Below, one piece after another: positions 31,076 to 42,813 of a stretch of 64,000 nt of DNA. The stretch's first letter is position 1; each line of letters begins with the position of its first letter. The notes beneath the pieces were generated by a model. It did no database searches. It was not told the DNA's origin and was given only the letters and a program-made list of their open reading frames with translations. The stretch is from Azolla caroliniana (taxonomy: Eukaryota; Polypodiophyta), in contig JBHGNT010000012.1 in NCBI GenBank assembly GCA_043228905.1, forward strand, positions 10,726,001 to 10,790,000, read 5' to 3'. The translations under genes and the position numbers were made by a program.

Positions 31076-31374
31076 TGTTGAGAATCAAGCTCAACTTGGT
31101 CTAATGTGTGACTCACCTTGAGAGTGAATAGACACTCCAATGGTCAAAAGTCACCACTATGTCACCACTTTGTATTCTAGCATTTAGTATGAGTCATAGA
31201 ATCATATTCTATGACACATAACTTATGAGCTTTCACATTCCCCATGCTCCATGAGTCTTGTAGTTAATGAAGAGAGAGGGTGACTATATAAAGCACCCTC
31301 CTCCCACTTTGTATAATGTTGAGTCTTTCTCCTTTGTCAATATACTTTTACCTTATGTATTCTCTGTGTTTCAC

Positions 31375-31431
<57 letters not shown>

Positions 31432-31489
31432 CACACACATAACTCACATCTCTTCCGCTTCACAAGAATCCATCTCTTGATTCTTTACA
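31076..31489 (+). repeat. 5' LTR of copia G
   Basis: 414-bp LTR, TGTTGAGAATCAAGC...TTCTTTACA, with the TACTT duplication at 31071-31075 and 37034-37038. A (CT)n run near 31378-31427 makes it longer than the 365-bp right copy. TATA-like ACTATATAAAGC lies near 31282. Confidence 0.92.
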
Positions 31490-31501
31490 TGGTATCAGAG
31501 C
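31490..31501 (+). promoter_or_regulatory. Primer binding site of copia G
   Basis: TGGTATCAGAGC directly after the LTR is the standard plant initiator Met-tRNA complement. Confidence 0.9.
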
Positions 31502-31648
31502 GATTTGGTAGCTCGATCTAGCCCATTCGCCTCATCGTGATCGTGTGTTGTGCTCCACGCCGACGACCAAGAACAGGCTCATCGCTATCGTAGCTTCGCT
31601 ACATAGCTCGCATTCGAAGAGAGAAGACGAAGAAGAAGAATCGACATA

Positions 31649-31999
31649 ATGAATACTCAAATGGGGAGCGCTCTCCCTACCGAGAAATTGGATCGAAACA
31701 ACTTCGCATCTTGGGAGTACAAGATGCACCAATACCGTGTCGGACAAGGCTATTGGAGCTACATCAAAGGAGCGCATGAAGACCGACCCACCGAAGCGGC
31801 TCCCGGATACGCGACATGGGAGCAAGCCGCAAGCCGCGTGATGTATTGCTTGGCGACATGTGTTCACGACCACATGCTCGGTTACATTCGAGAAGCCAAG
31901 ATGCCAAAGGAAGCGTGGGAAAATCTACGAAAGATTTTCGCCGCCAACACGACCGCGAGGATTCTTCAACTCCGCCAAGAGTTGAACAACAGTCAATGA
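31649..31999 (+). pseudogene. Copia G gag, 5' part
   Basis: ATG at 31649. The N-terminal copia Gag domain (UBN2-like) shows LPTEKLDRNNFASWEYKMHQ, GYWSYIKGA and AWENLRKIFAANTTARILQL. It aligns with H Gag (62042-61515) until ELNN, where foreign sequence enters at about 31995. The zinc knuckle and most of the linker are missing. Confidence 0.85.
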
Positions 32000-32103
32000 A
32001 AATTAGTCTCCTTCTTAATCTCTCCCTCTTTCTAATCTAGACTATTTAGCTTATGTTTATGTTTTACCTTGTTTCTAATTTTAATGTTAGTGATTAATCC
32101 CTC

Positions 32104-32158
<55 letters not shown>

Positions 32159-32444
32159 CCCTTCCTCTATCTCTTATTATGCCTCACTTACACCAAGTTT
32201 GTCAAATGATTTGGGTGTGCTCAAATTATTCTTGGTGTTTCTTTTCACTTTATCCCCTCTTGCACTTAATCGTAAACCCTTTTACCCTCTAAACCCTAAG
32301 CCCAAAACAAACACTAAACCCTAATTCTTAAACCCTAAACCAAAACCAAAACTCAAACCCTAATTCCTAAACCCTAAACCTTTTTTCTCTATAACTCTAC
32401 ATCTTACATATTGCACCCACCGATTGCCTACCGTCCGCACTCCT
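32000..32444. other. Insert in copia G: microsatellite and telomere-like repeats
   Basis: No gene. It holds a (CT)n run of about 55 bases (32101-32156) and a degenerate array of CCCTAAA/AACCCTA units (about 32274-32385), the plant telomere repeat type. The origin is unclear; it arrived in G together with, or next to, LTR-like element M. Confidence 0.6.
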
Positions 32445-33174
32445 TGTTTCGACTTCACGGTCCAATTGAGAAACGGTATGAGGAGTACTCGGCTACGGAG
32501 AGCCGGATGATACAGGCCCGGTATGAACCGGATGAGGAGTACCCGGCTACGGAGAGCCGGATGGTGCAGGCCCGGTATGAACCGGATGAGGAGTACCCGG
32601 CTACGGAGAGCCGGATGATGCAGGCCCGGTATGAACCGGATGAGGAGTACCCGGCTACGGAGAGCCGGATGATGCAGACCCGGTATGAACCGGAGGAAGA
32701 GACATTTTCGTAAATATGTTTCTGAGAGCCCATTGTGGCTATATTTGAAAATAGTCGAAAAGTCATATTAGTATAAATATGACTTAGGGCAAACTAATGC
32801 GGGTGTGGTTTTTATTCTTTCTTGTTGGTGCAAGAAGAAGAGAGAGCGTGTAACTGTACAGAGAGAGAGAGAGAGAGAACGAGGTCGTTGCCTCTGTTGT
32901 AACCGCCGCCTGTGGCGAAGATCGTGAGTCCGAGGTCATTGCCTCCGTGTACTCACTGTGTTGTACATTCATACATAGTGACAGTTTGCAGCCTGTGGGC
33001 TGCCGTGGTTTTTCCCCTAGTTTGGGGTTTTCCACGTTAACCTCCTGTGTAGTGTGTGTGTATCTTCCTCTCCTTTGTATCGTGTTTTCTGTTTCCCGTT
33101 TTTCTGTGTGTCATTCTACGCTCGGTTGTGGCTGAGCGTCGCGCATAAGGAACGTTTGGTTCCCGTCAGAAACA
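32445..33174 (+). repeat. M: E-related LTR with 54-bp tandem repeats
   Basis: A TGTTTCGACTTCACGG...GTCAGAAACA segment of 730 bp that follows the E LTR layout: CCGGATGA minisatellite, GTCATATTAGTATAAATATG TATA region, GTGGTTTTTCCCC...GGGGTTTTCCAC hairpin, CTCGGTTGTGGC near the end. Roughly 3.8 copies of a 54-bp unit lie at about 32477-32695. I find no matching flanking duplication, so it is a solo or truncated LTR whose borders are approximate. Confidence 0.65.
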
Positions 33175-33225
33175 TAGAGCAAACTCTATGTCGGTCGCTA
33201 CCTCAACTAGTGCCTCCGGTCCAGT

Positions 33226-34920
33226 GCCTCGAACCATATGACATTGCATCAAGAATGGTTCCGAGAACTTCGAGAGCCGGACCGACCCGGCTATGTCGAA
33301 ACCGGAGACGACACTACGCACCCAATTCGGCACATTGGCAATGTTCCGTTCAGAGAAGAAGGTAAGCAAAATTACATTAAAAATGTCTTGCATGTACCAA
33401 CCATTACGAAGAATTTGGTCTCCGTCGTCCAAATTGTAGAGCAAGGGATGCAAGTTCGATTTAATCAAGGCGGTTGCTTCATCAAAAAAGAGGGCTGACT
33501 CATCGCATGCGGATGAAGAGAGGGCTGGATGTTCATTCTCGATTCACGCGAGATGAAATCTGCCATGTTCGCGAAAAACACGAAAGCCGACTCCGACATA
33601 GAGCTATGGCACAAGCGAATCGGCCACATCAATCTCAACAAACTCAAAGCAATGAAATCGAAAGGAGTCGTCATCGGACTCCCGACATTCAAAGAGAAGG
33701 AGATTGAAGGTGTATACGAAGCGTGCCAATTCGGCAAGCAACACCGACACCCATTCCCGAAAGAGCAAAACATGAGCAAAGGTCTACTCGATGTAGTCCA
33801 TTCCGATGTATGGGGACCGGCGCAGATGGCTACATTTGGTGGATGCCGATATTACATGCTCTTCATCGACGACTTCTCTAGGCACACTTGGATCTACCCG
33901 ATACGACAAAAGAGCGAAGTGTTCGGACACTTCCAAAATTTCAAGAATGAAGTTGAGAAAGCCACGGGCCGACATGTACGATGCCTTCGATCGGATGGCG
34001 GCAAGGAATACTTCTCGGACGATTTCACGGCGTATCTCCGAAAGGAAGGAATTCAGCGAGAATTCACTTGCCGACACACTCCGCAACAAAATGGAGTAGC
34101 CGAGCGCAAAAATCGGCACATCCTCGAAGTAGCGCGGGCAATGATGAATGAGAAGCATATGCCGAAGTCTTATATGGGCCGAAGCTGCAAATACGGCCGT
34201 CTACCTAATGAACTGGTGCACAACATCCGGCGTGCACAAGGTCACTCTACACGAAAAATACTTCGGAAAGAAGCCAGACTTATCGCACATCCGCATATTC
34301 GGAGCGATAGCGTATGTGCACATCCCCGACTAGAAGTGTCAAAAGCTTGACCCGAAGTCAGAGAAATGTATCCTCGTAGGATACTCATTGGAGCAAAAGG
34401 GGTACAAGTGCTACAACCCTTCAACTCGAATATCTCGAGTAAGTTGAGACGTTGTTTTTGACGAGTCCGCATCCTGGTACGCACCAGAGACAACTCCGAC
34501 TCCAACTCCGCTCGACCCGGAATCTGCCGACCAAGAGATCGAGGATGAAGATCGTCCTACACGCATGATCGAAGAAAGTCCAATCACGACCCAACTGAGC
34601 GGACCACAAGAGCCGTTAAGCGATCAAAGCACATCATGGCCTAACCCGAAGATGGACAAAGGCAAGGCGAAAATGGCGGAATATGAAGACGATCGCTTCG
34701 ACGATGATGACTCGACTCACTCACTCGACAGTGAGTTCGGCGGCTTCGATGTACTAATCGGAGCTAAGAAAGCCCTCATCTCTGCAAATGAAAAGCTTTG
34801 CCGATCTCGTGAAAAGAACCCCATAAGCCGATTCGGCTACAACGATTATATGGCGTACCATTACGCCTTTATGGTGAAGGTAGCGACAGTACGGGACCCG
34901 GAAACCTTTTCGGAAGCCGC
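33226..34920 (+). pseudogene. Copia G protease remnant, pre-integrase and integrase
   Basis: After the insert the G frame resumes at the SNHMT motif after the protease active site. NVLHVPTITKNLVSV follows, then pre-integrase LWHKRIGHINLNKLKAM, then the integrase core (LLDVVHSDVWGPA, LFIDDFSRHTWIYPI, RSDGGKEYFSDDFTAYL, QQNGVAERKNRHILE) up to about 34350 with frame breaks. An acidic linker follows to 34920. A five-base insertion disrupts the protease site near 33220, and a TGA sits at 33498. It is non-functional. Confidence 0.85.
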
Positions 34921-36433
34921 GAAGGACCCATGATGGATCGAAGCAATGAACGAGGAGATGCAGGCACTACGGAAGAACGAGACGTGGGATCTCGTTCCCA
35001 CCTCACCACACAAAAAGGCGATCAGATGCAGATGGATCTACAAGTGAAGTATAACGCTGATGGCTCCGTAAACCGCTACAAAGCGCAACTCGTAGCGAAA
35101 GGCTACGCTCAAACTCACGGAGTTGACTACGAGGAGACCTTTGCCCTGGTGGAAAAGATGACGACGGTGCGGACCGTAATTGCGCTTGCCGCGGCGAAAG
35201 GGTGGCACCTCCATCAAATGGACGTCAAGAACGCCTTTCTACAAGGCGAATTAGAAGAGGAGGTGTACATGATACAACCACCCGGCTTCGAATCACGCAT
35301 TCATCCGAAAGTTGTGTGCCAACTCAAGAAGCCACTCTACATCCTCAAGCAAGCACCGCGTGCTTGGCATTCGAAGATAACGCAATATCTTCACCAAATC
35401 GGCTTCCGTATGTCAAAGTCGGACAACTGCCTCTACATACGAAGCGATTCTGCAAGTCCTATCGTCATCATCTTATATGTGGATGACCTAGTCATTGGAG
35501 GTGAGCATCTTGTCGAAATCAATAAAGTCAAATCCCTCCTTTCCGACAAGTTCGAGATAACGGACATGAAGGAACTCCACTACTTCCTCGGCATCGAGGT
35601 AATTCGGACTCCAGCCGGAATCATGATTTCTCAACGGCACTACATCCTCAACTTGTTATACGGCAACCCTGCTCGATCACAATCTCAAACTAGATGCAAA
35701 CTCCGGCACCAAAGCGTGTGAGCCGACTCAGTATCGGCAACTCATCGGGAGTCTCATCTACCTCACGATCACACAACCCGATCTCAGTTATCCGGTTAGT
35801 CTCCTTAGCCAATTCATGCAAACACCGCGTGACACTCACTTGGATTGCGCTAAGCGAGTTCTACGCTACGTGAGCGGCACAATGGATTGTGGCATCCTCT
35901 ACAAGACCGCGATGCCAATACGACTCGAGGGGTACACAGACGCCGATTGGGCCGGCTACAAAGCTGATAGAAGATCAACCTCCAGATTTGTTTTCTCCCT
36001 CGGCAGCGGAGCAATATCCTAGAGTAGCAAGAAGCAGCCTACCGTCGCTCTTTCGAGTACGAAGGCGGAATACAGGGGTGCAACCGTACCTGCGTGTGAA
36101 GCCGTATGGCTCAAGAATATTTTGAAGGATCTGGGTGTACCCATCAAGGATCCGACTTCCCTTTACTGCGACAACATGAGCAGTATCTATCTAGCTTGGA
36201 ACCCGGTGTTCCACACACGGACAAAGCACATCGAAGTGCACTATCACTTCATCCGAGAGAGCGTTCTAGCTAGCGATGTCGACCTACAACACATTAGCAC
36301 CAATCTTCAAATGGCCGACATCTTCACTAAAGCCTTAAGAGCCGGCAAGCTATGGCAATTCATGACCGATCTCGGATTGACGATCCTTGACCTGCCAAGC
36401 TTGAGGGGGAGTACTGAAGACACTACGCAATAA
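34921..36433 (+). pseudogene. Copia G reverse transcriptase and RNase H
   Basis: WIEAMNEEMQAL and CRWIYKVKYNADGS open the RT domain after a TGA near 34931. RT motifs are AQLVAKGYAQTHGVDYEETFA, DVKNAFLQGELEEEVYM and ILYVDDLVIGG (catalytic YVDD kept). A frame shift near 35680 leads to the thumb and RNase H (LEGYTDADWAGYKADRRSTS, STKAEYR-like, LYCDNMSSIYLAWNPVFHTR). It ends at 36433. Confidence 0.88.
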
Positions 36434-36668
36434 CGCGTAGATTCCACAACCGCGCACTACGCAATAAGCAGCGAAGAGCCGATCTACCACGCAAAGCTGC
36501 GAAGAAAGACGCAAGCCGAAGCACAGACTTCGCAACTATGCACAACGCAAGCTGGAGCACGGATTCCGCAACTCCGCATAAATGCGAGTCGACGCGGACT
36601 TCAGAACGTGAGTCGAAGCGGATTTCGGATACCGTCTGAAACCGACCCGACTTGAGCTTGAGGGGGCG
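36434..36668 (+). other. Copia G 3' untranslated region and polypurine tract
   Basis: Sequence with short near-repeats (CTACGCAATAA, CGCAACTATGC, GAAGCGGATT) ending in the purine tract GAGCTTGAGGGGGCG right before the 3' LTR at 36669. No gene. Confidence 0.6.
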
Positions 36669-37033
36669 TGTTGAGAATCAAGCTCAACTTGGTCTAGTGT
36701 GTGAACTCACCTTGAGAGTGAATAGACACTCCAACGGTCAAAAGTCACCACTATGTCACCACTTTGTATTCTAGCATTTAGTATGAGTCATAGAATCATC
36801 TTTCACATTCCCCATGCTCCATGAGTCTTGTAGTTAATGAAGAGAGAGGGTGACTATATAAAGCACCCTCCTCCCACTTTGTATAATGTTGAGTCTTTCT
36901 CCTTTGTCAATATACTTTTACCTTGCGTATTATCTGTGTTTCACTCTCTCTCTCTCTCTCTCTCTCTCTTACACACACACACATAACTCACATCTCTTCC
37001 GCTTCACAAGAATCCATCTCTTGATTCTTTACA
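36669..37033 (+). repeat. 3' LTR of copia G
   Basis: 365 bp, TGTTGAGAATCAAGC...TTCTTTACA, followed by TACTT (37034-37038). Compared with the 5' copy it lacks part of the (CT)n run and about 28 bases near 36800. Confidence 0.92.
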
Positions 37034-37038
37034 TACTT

Positions 37039-37250
37039 ACGCAGCTATGTGGTTATTTACATACATAGCTCTCATGGAGTGCACCCTTAGACTATTTACA
37101 AATATAGTCTCTCAAGTTGGGTATTTACACGATTCTGGTTTCGACCGAGGCCGACTTCATCATCAACTCAGCTCCTGTTTTCTGACTCTTCGACTTTCGG
37201 CTTTCCGAACAATCGGATCATCCTCCCACTGGAGGGACATATTCCCAACA
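37039..37250 (-). repeat. 3' LTR of copia F, piece 3 of 3
   Basis: Last part of the F LTR, ending CATATTCCCAACA. On the minus strand the LTR begins TGTTGGGAATATG, directly after the purine tract AGGAGTGAGGGGGAGTT at 37251-37267. Confidence 0.85.
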
Positions 37251-39133
37251 AACTCCCCCTCACTCCTGTGGGAGGAAATTTGTCAGTCCTGTATTTTGTC
37301 GACAGATTCTGAGTCTGTCCATAGGTAGGTTCTTCGTCAGCATGTCGGATCCATTGTCGTTAGTATGGATCTTCACAAGAGCAAACTCTACATCTTCGAC
37401 TCTCTCCCACAACCAGTGATACCTTCTCTATATGTACTTGATCTGGGAGTGGTATGCCGCGTTCTTGGCTAGGTGTATGGCGCTTTGGCTGTCACAATGA
37501 AGCAAGAACTCCTTTTGCTTCATGCCTAGTTCGGTGACAAAATTTCTCATCCAGATCAGCTTTTTTCTGGCCTCTACCGCTGCCATGTACTCTGCCTCTG
37601 TAGTCGACAAGGCTTCAAACTTTTGCAGTTGTGACTACCACGACACTGCTCCCCCTACATAGGTCATCATGTACCCTGACGTGGATCGGCTTGAGTCGAC
37701 ATCTCCTGACATGTCTGAATCGGTAAAACCTTCCAACACAGGTTTTCCTACACCTATGTTAGGCACACCTCCGAGGTGCCTTTCAGGTACCTGAATATCC
37801 ACTTCACTACTGCCCAGTGTTCTCTTCCTGGATTACTTGTATATCTGCTTACTGCTCCCACAGCAAATGCTATGTCCGGCCTCGTACAGAACATAGCATA
37901 CATTAGACTACCAACAGCCGAGGCATATGGTACCTTCCTCATCTCAGCCTTCTCCTTCAGTCTCGTCAGACACTACTTTGCATTTAATCTGCAGTTTGTC
38001 GACAACATGGAGCCGACCGGCTTTGCATTCGACATTTTGAACCTGTCTAGGATCTTCGTCACGTACTTCTGTTGTGACAACCATAGCACCTTCCGAGCTC
38101 TGTCTCGGGTTATGTGCATTCCTACGATTTGCTTTGCCGGTCCAAGGTCTTTCATGGCAAATAATTTGGCGAGAGCTTTCATCAAGCTTCCAATATTCCT
38201 TGCATCTTGGCCGACTATCAACAGGTCCTCAACATATAGCAAGAGAATCAAGAAATCTCCTTCCTCGTACCTTTTTACGAACACAATGTGATCAACTTGT
38301 GTTTTCTGGAACCAATGTTCCATCATGAAGGACTCGAATTTCTTGTACCATTGGCGTGGAGCTTGTTTTAGTCTGTACAAGCTTTTCCTCAGTCGACACA
38401 CCAGATTCTCTTTCCATTTCTCCTCAAAGCCTTCGGGTTGATGTATGTAGATCTCTTCTTCTAACTCCCCATGCAAAAATGCGGTTTTGACATCCAATTG
38501 TTCGATCTCCAGGTCCATGCTGGCCGCTATGCTCAAAACAGTTCGTATGGATGTCATCTTCACGACTGGTGCGAAAATTTCTTCAAAGTCAACGCCCTTC
38601 CTGTTTTGGAAACCCTTCACCACTATACGGGCTTTATACCTGGGCTGGCAGTCGACTTCTCCGGTCTTCACCTTGTAGACCCATTTATTCCTGAGTGCTC
38701 TCTTACCTTTCAGCAACTCTACTAGGTTGTAGGTGTAATTTGCGTCCAAGGATTCCATCTCCTCTTGCATCGCATTCAGCCATTTTTCTCTGCTCTCATC
38801 GGCAATGGCTTCTTCATAGCACTGCGGTTCACCGTCATCAGTCAAGAGGACATATTGACTGGCATATGTAGTCGGTGCCTTCCTTTCTCTAAGTGAGTAC
38901 CTTCGTCCACTCACTATTGGCTCTATTCTGGATGTTTCTGCCAACTCTTTTCTTTCCTCGAGATTCTGCTCGTCAATTGGCATCTCCAGGTTGGATAACT
39001 CCAACTCATATTCATCAATTGACTTCAGCAGCTCTGCCGACTCTGACTCATAGTCTGTCGGTCTTTCCGAGTCGACCAACTCGGATTTGGCTTTGTCGGC
39101 CAGCTGTCTCCTTACATCTTCCGGTGACGACAC
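37251..39133 (-). pseudogene. Copia F RT and RNase H
   Basis: RT at 39133-37973: an acidic linker, then MQEEMESLDANYTYNLVEL, NKWVYKVKTGE, RIVVKGFQNRKGVDFEEIFA, DVKTAFLHGELEEEIYIHQP and LLLYVEDLLIVG. The catalytic YVDD is YVED here, which should abolish polymerase activity. RNase H follows in broken frames: 37942-37754 (VPYASAVGSLMYAM, RPDIAFAVGAVS) and 37610-37428 (STTEAEYMAAVEARKK, LLHCDSQSAIHLAKN). It is closest to copia E in wording. The region 37251-37427 is 3' UTR with the purine tract. Confidence 0.9.
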
Positions 39134-39753
39134 ATTTGGCCTTAAGTCGATGGTAGTCGAGGTTGACTAGGGAGTCAATTCCAACGTCTCACTACCTTCT
39201 TGTAGACTAAGTCCCACAACCTATAGCCGAATTCATCTTCCGAGTATCCCATGAATATGAATGCTTTTGACTTGTTGTCCAGCTTTTACCTCTGATCCTT
39301 TGGTACATGCATATATGCCAAACATCCAAACACCCTCAGGTGTTGGTAGGAGACATCCTTCCGTTTCCACACCCTCTGTGGGACATCACCCTTTAGAGGT
39401 ACTGAGGGTGATCTGTTGATCAGATAAACAGTTGTGTACATCACCTCAACCCAATAGGATTTCAGTAGTTTCGCATGAGAGAGCATGCTTCTCACTCTCT
39501 CCATGATCGTTCGATTCATCCTCTCTGCAAGCCCGTTCAACTTTGGGGTCTTTGGCAATGTGTATTCGAACCGAATACCTTGGCTCTTGCAGTATTCTTC
39601 GAACTGCCCTTTGTACTCGCCACCGTTGTTGGTTCGAACAACCTTTAGTTTCCGACCCGACTCTCTTTCGATTCTTGCCTGGGACTCCTTGAAAACCGAC
39701 AGTACTTGATCCTTTGACTTCAGTACAAAGGCCCATGTTTTCCGATTGTAGTC
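39134..39753 (-). pseudogene. Copia F integrase, C-terminal part
   Basis: Reads RKTWAFVLKSKDQVLSVFKE, RTNNGGEYKGQFEEYCKSQG, LNGLAERMNRTIMERVRSML and HLRVFGCLAYMHVPKDQR. The break at 39754-39758 (GTCAA) is where gypsy C inserted; the preceding codons (YFVTFID) lie at 59631 onward. A stop follows the RGKLD-like region before RT. Confidence 0.9.
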
Positions 39754-39758
39754 GTCAA

Positions 39759-40221
39759 TGTTATTGCTAGGGCCGGACAATAGCCTAACACAGGGTGTCC
39801 ACTTAAGACACGTCACCAAAGGGTGCTACGGCAGAATGACTTACGACACAACGCTTAATTAGATCTTAATCGATTACTTAGCCATCCGTAATTAACATGC
39901 GTAAGATATAACAATAAATACAGAACGGTAATCAACATTTGAAGATTAAGACAATAAGCTTTATTAATTATCCCCTCCTAATTACATTGTAACCGGGCCT
40001 TTATATAGGTGTCCGGTGCAAAATACAAAATGGTGCCAAACGGCACCTTTACGGAATCGTTCCGGATCCGGATCGGCATACCGATTCCGGTCCGTCCGTC
40101 CACATCTTCTTATATAATAATATGTATATATTAAGACTACTAATTACAACAGTTCCCAAATAACTATTCCTTTCACACTCTGGTTTGGACCTCCTTAAGC
40201 CTTCTTCGTCGGTCGGTAACA
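39759..40221 (-). repeat. 3' LTR of gypsy C
   Basis: 463 bp, TGTTATTGCTAGGG...GGTCGGTAACA, flanked by GTCAA (39754-39758 and 59631-59635). I count about 21 differences from the right copy, nearly all transitions. Confidence 0.95.
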
Positions 40222-40233
40222 CATGGCATGCCC

Positions 40234-40263
40234 GTGGGATAGTACCTTGTACGTCGAACCCAC
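40234..40263 (-). promoter_or_regulatory. Conserved hairpin before the 3' LTR of gypsy C
   Basis: Outer arms GTGGG/CCCAC, inner arms GTAC/GTAC, loop CTT. Same place and spacing as in A and TR. Confidence 0.6.
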
Positions 40264-40275
40264 TATCCGGCTCTT

Positions 40276-42423
40276 TTACGCTTCGTCCAAAATGTCCAGA
40301 ATGCTTTGCTCCAAAATTTCCAATGGCTCGTCGGGAATCTGTTGTTGTTCCTGTGGCTACTGCTATTGTTCCGTTTGTGGTTGTGGCTCTGTTTGTCACT
40401 CTGGCACCGGTGTTTCCGTCGTTGGTTCCTCCGTCGGAGTTGTCTGTGGCTGACTAACCCCGGCCTGTTCCCCCTCCGGTCTTTGCACCGGCGACAGTTC
40501 CTCATCACTAAGGTTGACCTTTGCCGCCTTTCGCGTTTTTTCTTCCCGGAGCCGGGACCGCCCATAGCTTTCGAACTGGATTTGAGCCTCCAACCGATCA
40601 TCGTCCAGTTGAGCTACGAGCTGTTGGACCTACACCAATTGTTCATCCGCCAGGGCTGTGAAATCTTCCGCTAGCTCATCCCTGATGGTGGTGAAGTCCT
40701 CCGAGGTCAGCATATAGCAGTCGTCGCCCTCCTTTCGCCGGTTTTCAACGTCCGCCCTAAGCAATTGGAGTTCCGCCGTATTCTGCGCCCATTTTGCCCA
40801 CCAACGCACAGAGTTGTCATCAATCAAGCTTTTGGTTTTAGTGAGCCATGACCGGAGGATGCACTGGATCCGTTCGGCTCCCATCTGTGATTTATTTTCT
40901 GCGGCTTGTCGCTCTTCCTTCAACTGCTTGATGATCCGAACCGTGTCCGCCTCCTGCTCCCTATAATGCGACAATTGAGTTTGATAGGTTGTTTGCAACC
41001 TCTGTAGTACCATTGTTGCTCTTTCCTTGTCTTCATGGTTCTGTTTGTGGAGCTCCATCCGGTCATTCGCTGCTTCCTTCAATAGCCTGGAACTTTCCGT
41101 GCGTTCTTTGGCGAGTGCCGTTGTGGCCTTATCAACCTCTTGTCAGAGCTCGGCCATCCGTTGCTGATGCTCCGTCTCCAGCTGCTTGTAGTCCCGATGC
41201 AGATGATCGAAATCATCGATCTTCTGCTTTAGCCTTTGGTTTATATGACGGCGCGCGCGGTCCTCCATGTCCTTCTATTGACGAAGCTCTTCCTTCAGTC
41301 GCTCTATTTCCGTCTCCGCCATCCGTCGCAGCTTGTCTTTTTCCTGCAGCACTTTCTCTTTTTCCTCCTTCAGCCAGTCATAAGCATGATGTCCTTTACG
41401 CAGGTTTTCCTCTGCACGGCGAAGGTTCTCAGCAGTCTTTCTTAATTCTTCTTCGGCCGCCTTCTTCAAGTCGCGTTCGCGGCTCCGTAATGCTTCTTGT
41501 GCGGCTAGTTCATCTCGTAATTCCGCAAGCTCTTGGGCTTGCGCCGCCTCTTTCTCCGGGACAGTTTGTGTCTCCGGGGTCTTATTCTTCTGTACATCCA
41601 CCGGAGTCACCGGTGCTTGGATCTGTGTTGCGGTTAAGGCCATTTTGGCTATATCTCCTATGATCTGATCCAAGTCTTGTTCTAGGCACCGAATCCTTGA
41701 CCGGCCCGTCTCTAGTTCATCGGTTGTGACGAGCAACCGTTCCGTTTGCGCTCTTTCCTCTGCCTCTATGCATCCGACTACTCCGGCAATTTGGTCTCCT
41801 ATCCACCGGAGCCATTGGCTGCCAGTGCACTGTTGTTGCGCTTGCATGGAGAGTTGGTTGATGGGTTCACTCGCTGATGGCTGGTCCCCCCTTTCTGCGT
41901 CAAGTTGCGCTTCTGGTTCTACCAGCTGACCACTTTGCCGTTCCGGATCTGAGTGTGTTTCGGCTAGCGCCCCTTGTCTACTTGTTCTTGGCCGACTGGG
42001 GCGGTTGGCCTTTGTATCTCCGGCTCTTGCGTGACAGGGCTTGCCGGTGCTGCCTGTTGTGCCGGGACTTCTGTGACCGGTTCCATCCGAACCGGTTCCG
42101 GTGCCTCCCTTGGCGTGGGTTGCTCAGCGTGAGTTGCGGGTGTTCGATCCTTCTGTGGGTCCGAATGCTTCTCGGCTGATTCTGCGGTGCTCTTCACCGG
42201 CCGCTGCTGGAGGTGCTCCGTGGGTTCTTCCTCCATCTCTTCCGCGTGAGTCCCGGCATTCATTCTTGCCACCAAGGTGTCCGTTTCCTGTTGCCCCGGT
42301 CGGTGGAGTGGGCTCTTCAAGGCCCGTGCCGGTGTCTCCTCGTGCGTGTCCGTCGGTCGCTTCTGGCCGGCGCACTCCTTCGCCGCCTTCTCTGCTTTGG
42401 CAATCTTCCCCTTAGTGGCCTTG
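40276..42423 (-). pseudogene. Gypsy C aORF, distal part
   Basis: Coiled-coil and low-complexity C-terminal part of the accessory ORF: 41847-41275 (QQCTGSQWLRWIGDQIAGVV, then long heptads), 41082-40630 (NDRMELHKQNHEDKERATMV) and 40593-40276, ending ILDILDEA and TAA. Around 41390-41440 the frame crosses the position where A is split by T1 without a gap, which supplies the empty site. Several in-frame stops. The N-terminal part is at 48170-48977, beyond the inserted chromovirus J. Confidence 0.78.
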
Positions 42424-42659
42424 TGTCAGGAACTCTATTAAGGCAGAGAAGGAATTAGTACTAAAAGAAGGATTAGTACTATTGTTGGGGAATAGTACTA
42501 AGACAGAGAAGGATTAGTACTATGAGAGGTGTCGAACTTTGAGAGAAGGAATGAGTGAGTGAGAGAGAGAGAGAGAGAGAGAGAGAATGATGATGCGAAA
42601 GATATATGTATTATATGACGGAAGATATACAACAGTAGTTAGAAGGCTTAAGACTGGCG

Positions 42660-42672
42660 TTGAACCGATTTG
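42660..42672 (-). promoter_or_regulatory. Transcript-start motif of J, pairs with its primer site
   Basis: CAAATCGGTTCAA on the minus strand, about 26-38 bases after the TATA box. It is perfectly complementary over 13 bases to the site next to the 5' LTR (47700-47712). Confidence 0.7.
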
Positions 42673-42724
42673 GTTCGAACTAATGCCTTGCGCCTCCTTT
42701 TATAGTGTCTTCAGGAATACTCCT

Positions 42725-42747
42725 GAAGTTTCTAGAATGTTCCAGAG
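42725..42747 (-). promoter_or_regulatory. Heat-shock-element array in J 3' LTR
   Basis: GAA-gt-TTC-ta-GAA-tg-TTC-ca-GAG, five contiguous units about 20 bases upstream of the TATA box on the element sense strand. The promoter copy is at 48014-48036. Confidence 0.72.
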
Positions 42748-42813
42748 AAATCTGGAATATACATCAATTTCCTAATAAAACCTAAATGAAAATAATATCC
42801 TTCAAATTACAAC

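Noticed and set aside
31378-31427. (CT)n runs here and at 32101-32156, 36943-36969, and (GA)n at 42558-42586 and 47850-47874
   Set aside because: Ordinary microsatellites inside LTR leader regions; length differences between LTR pairs are expected slippage.
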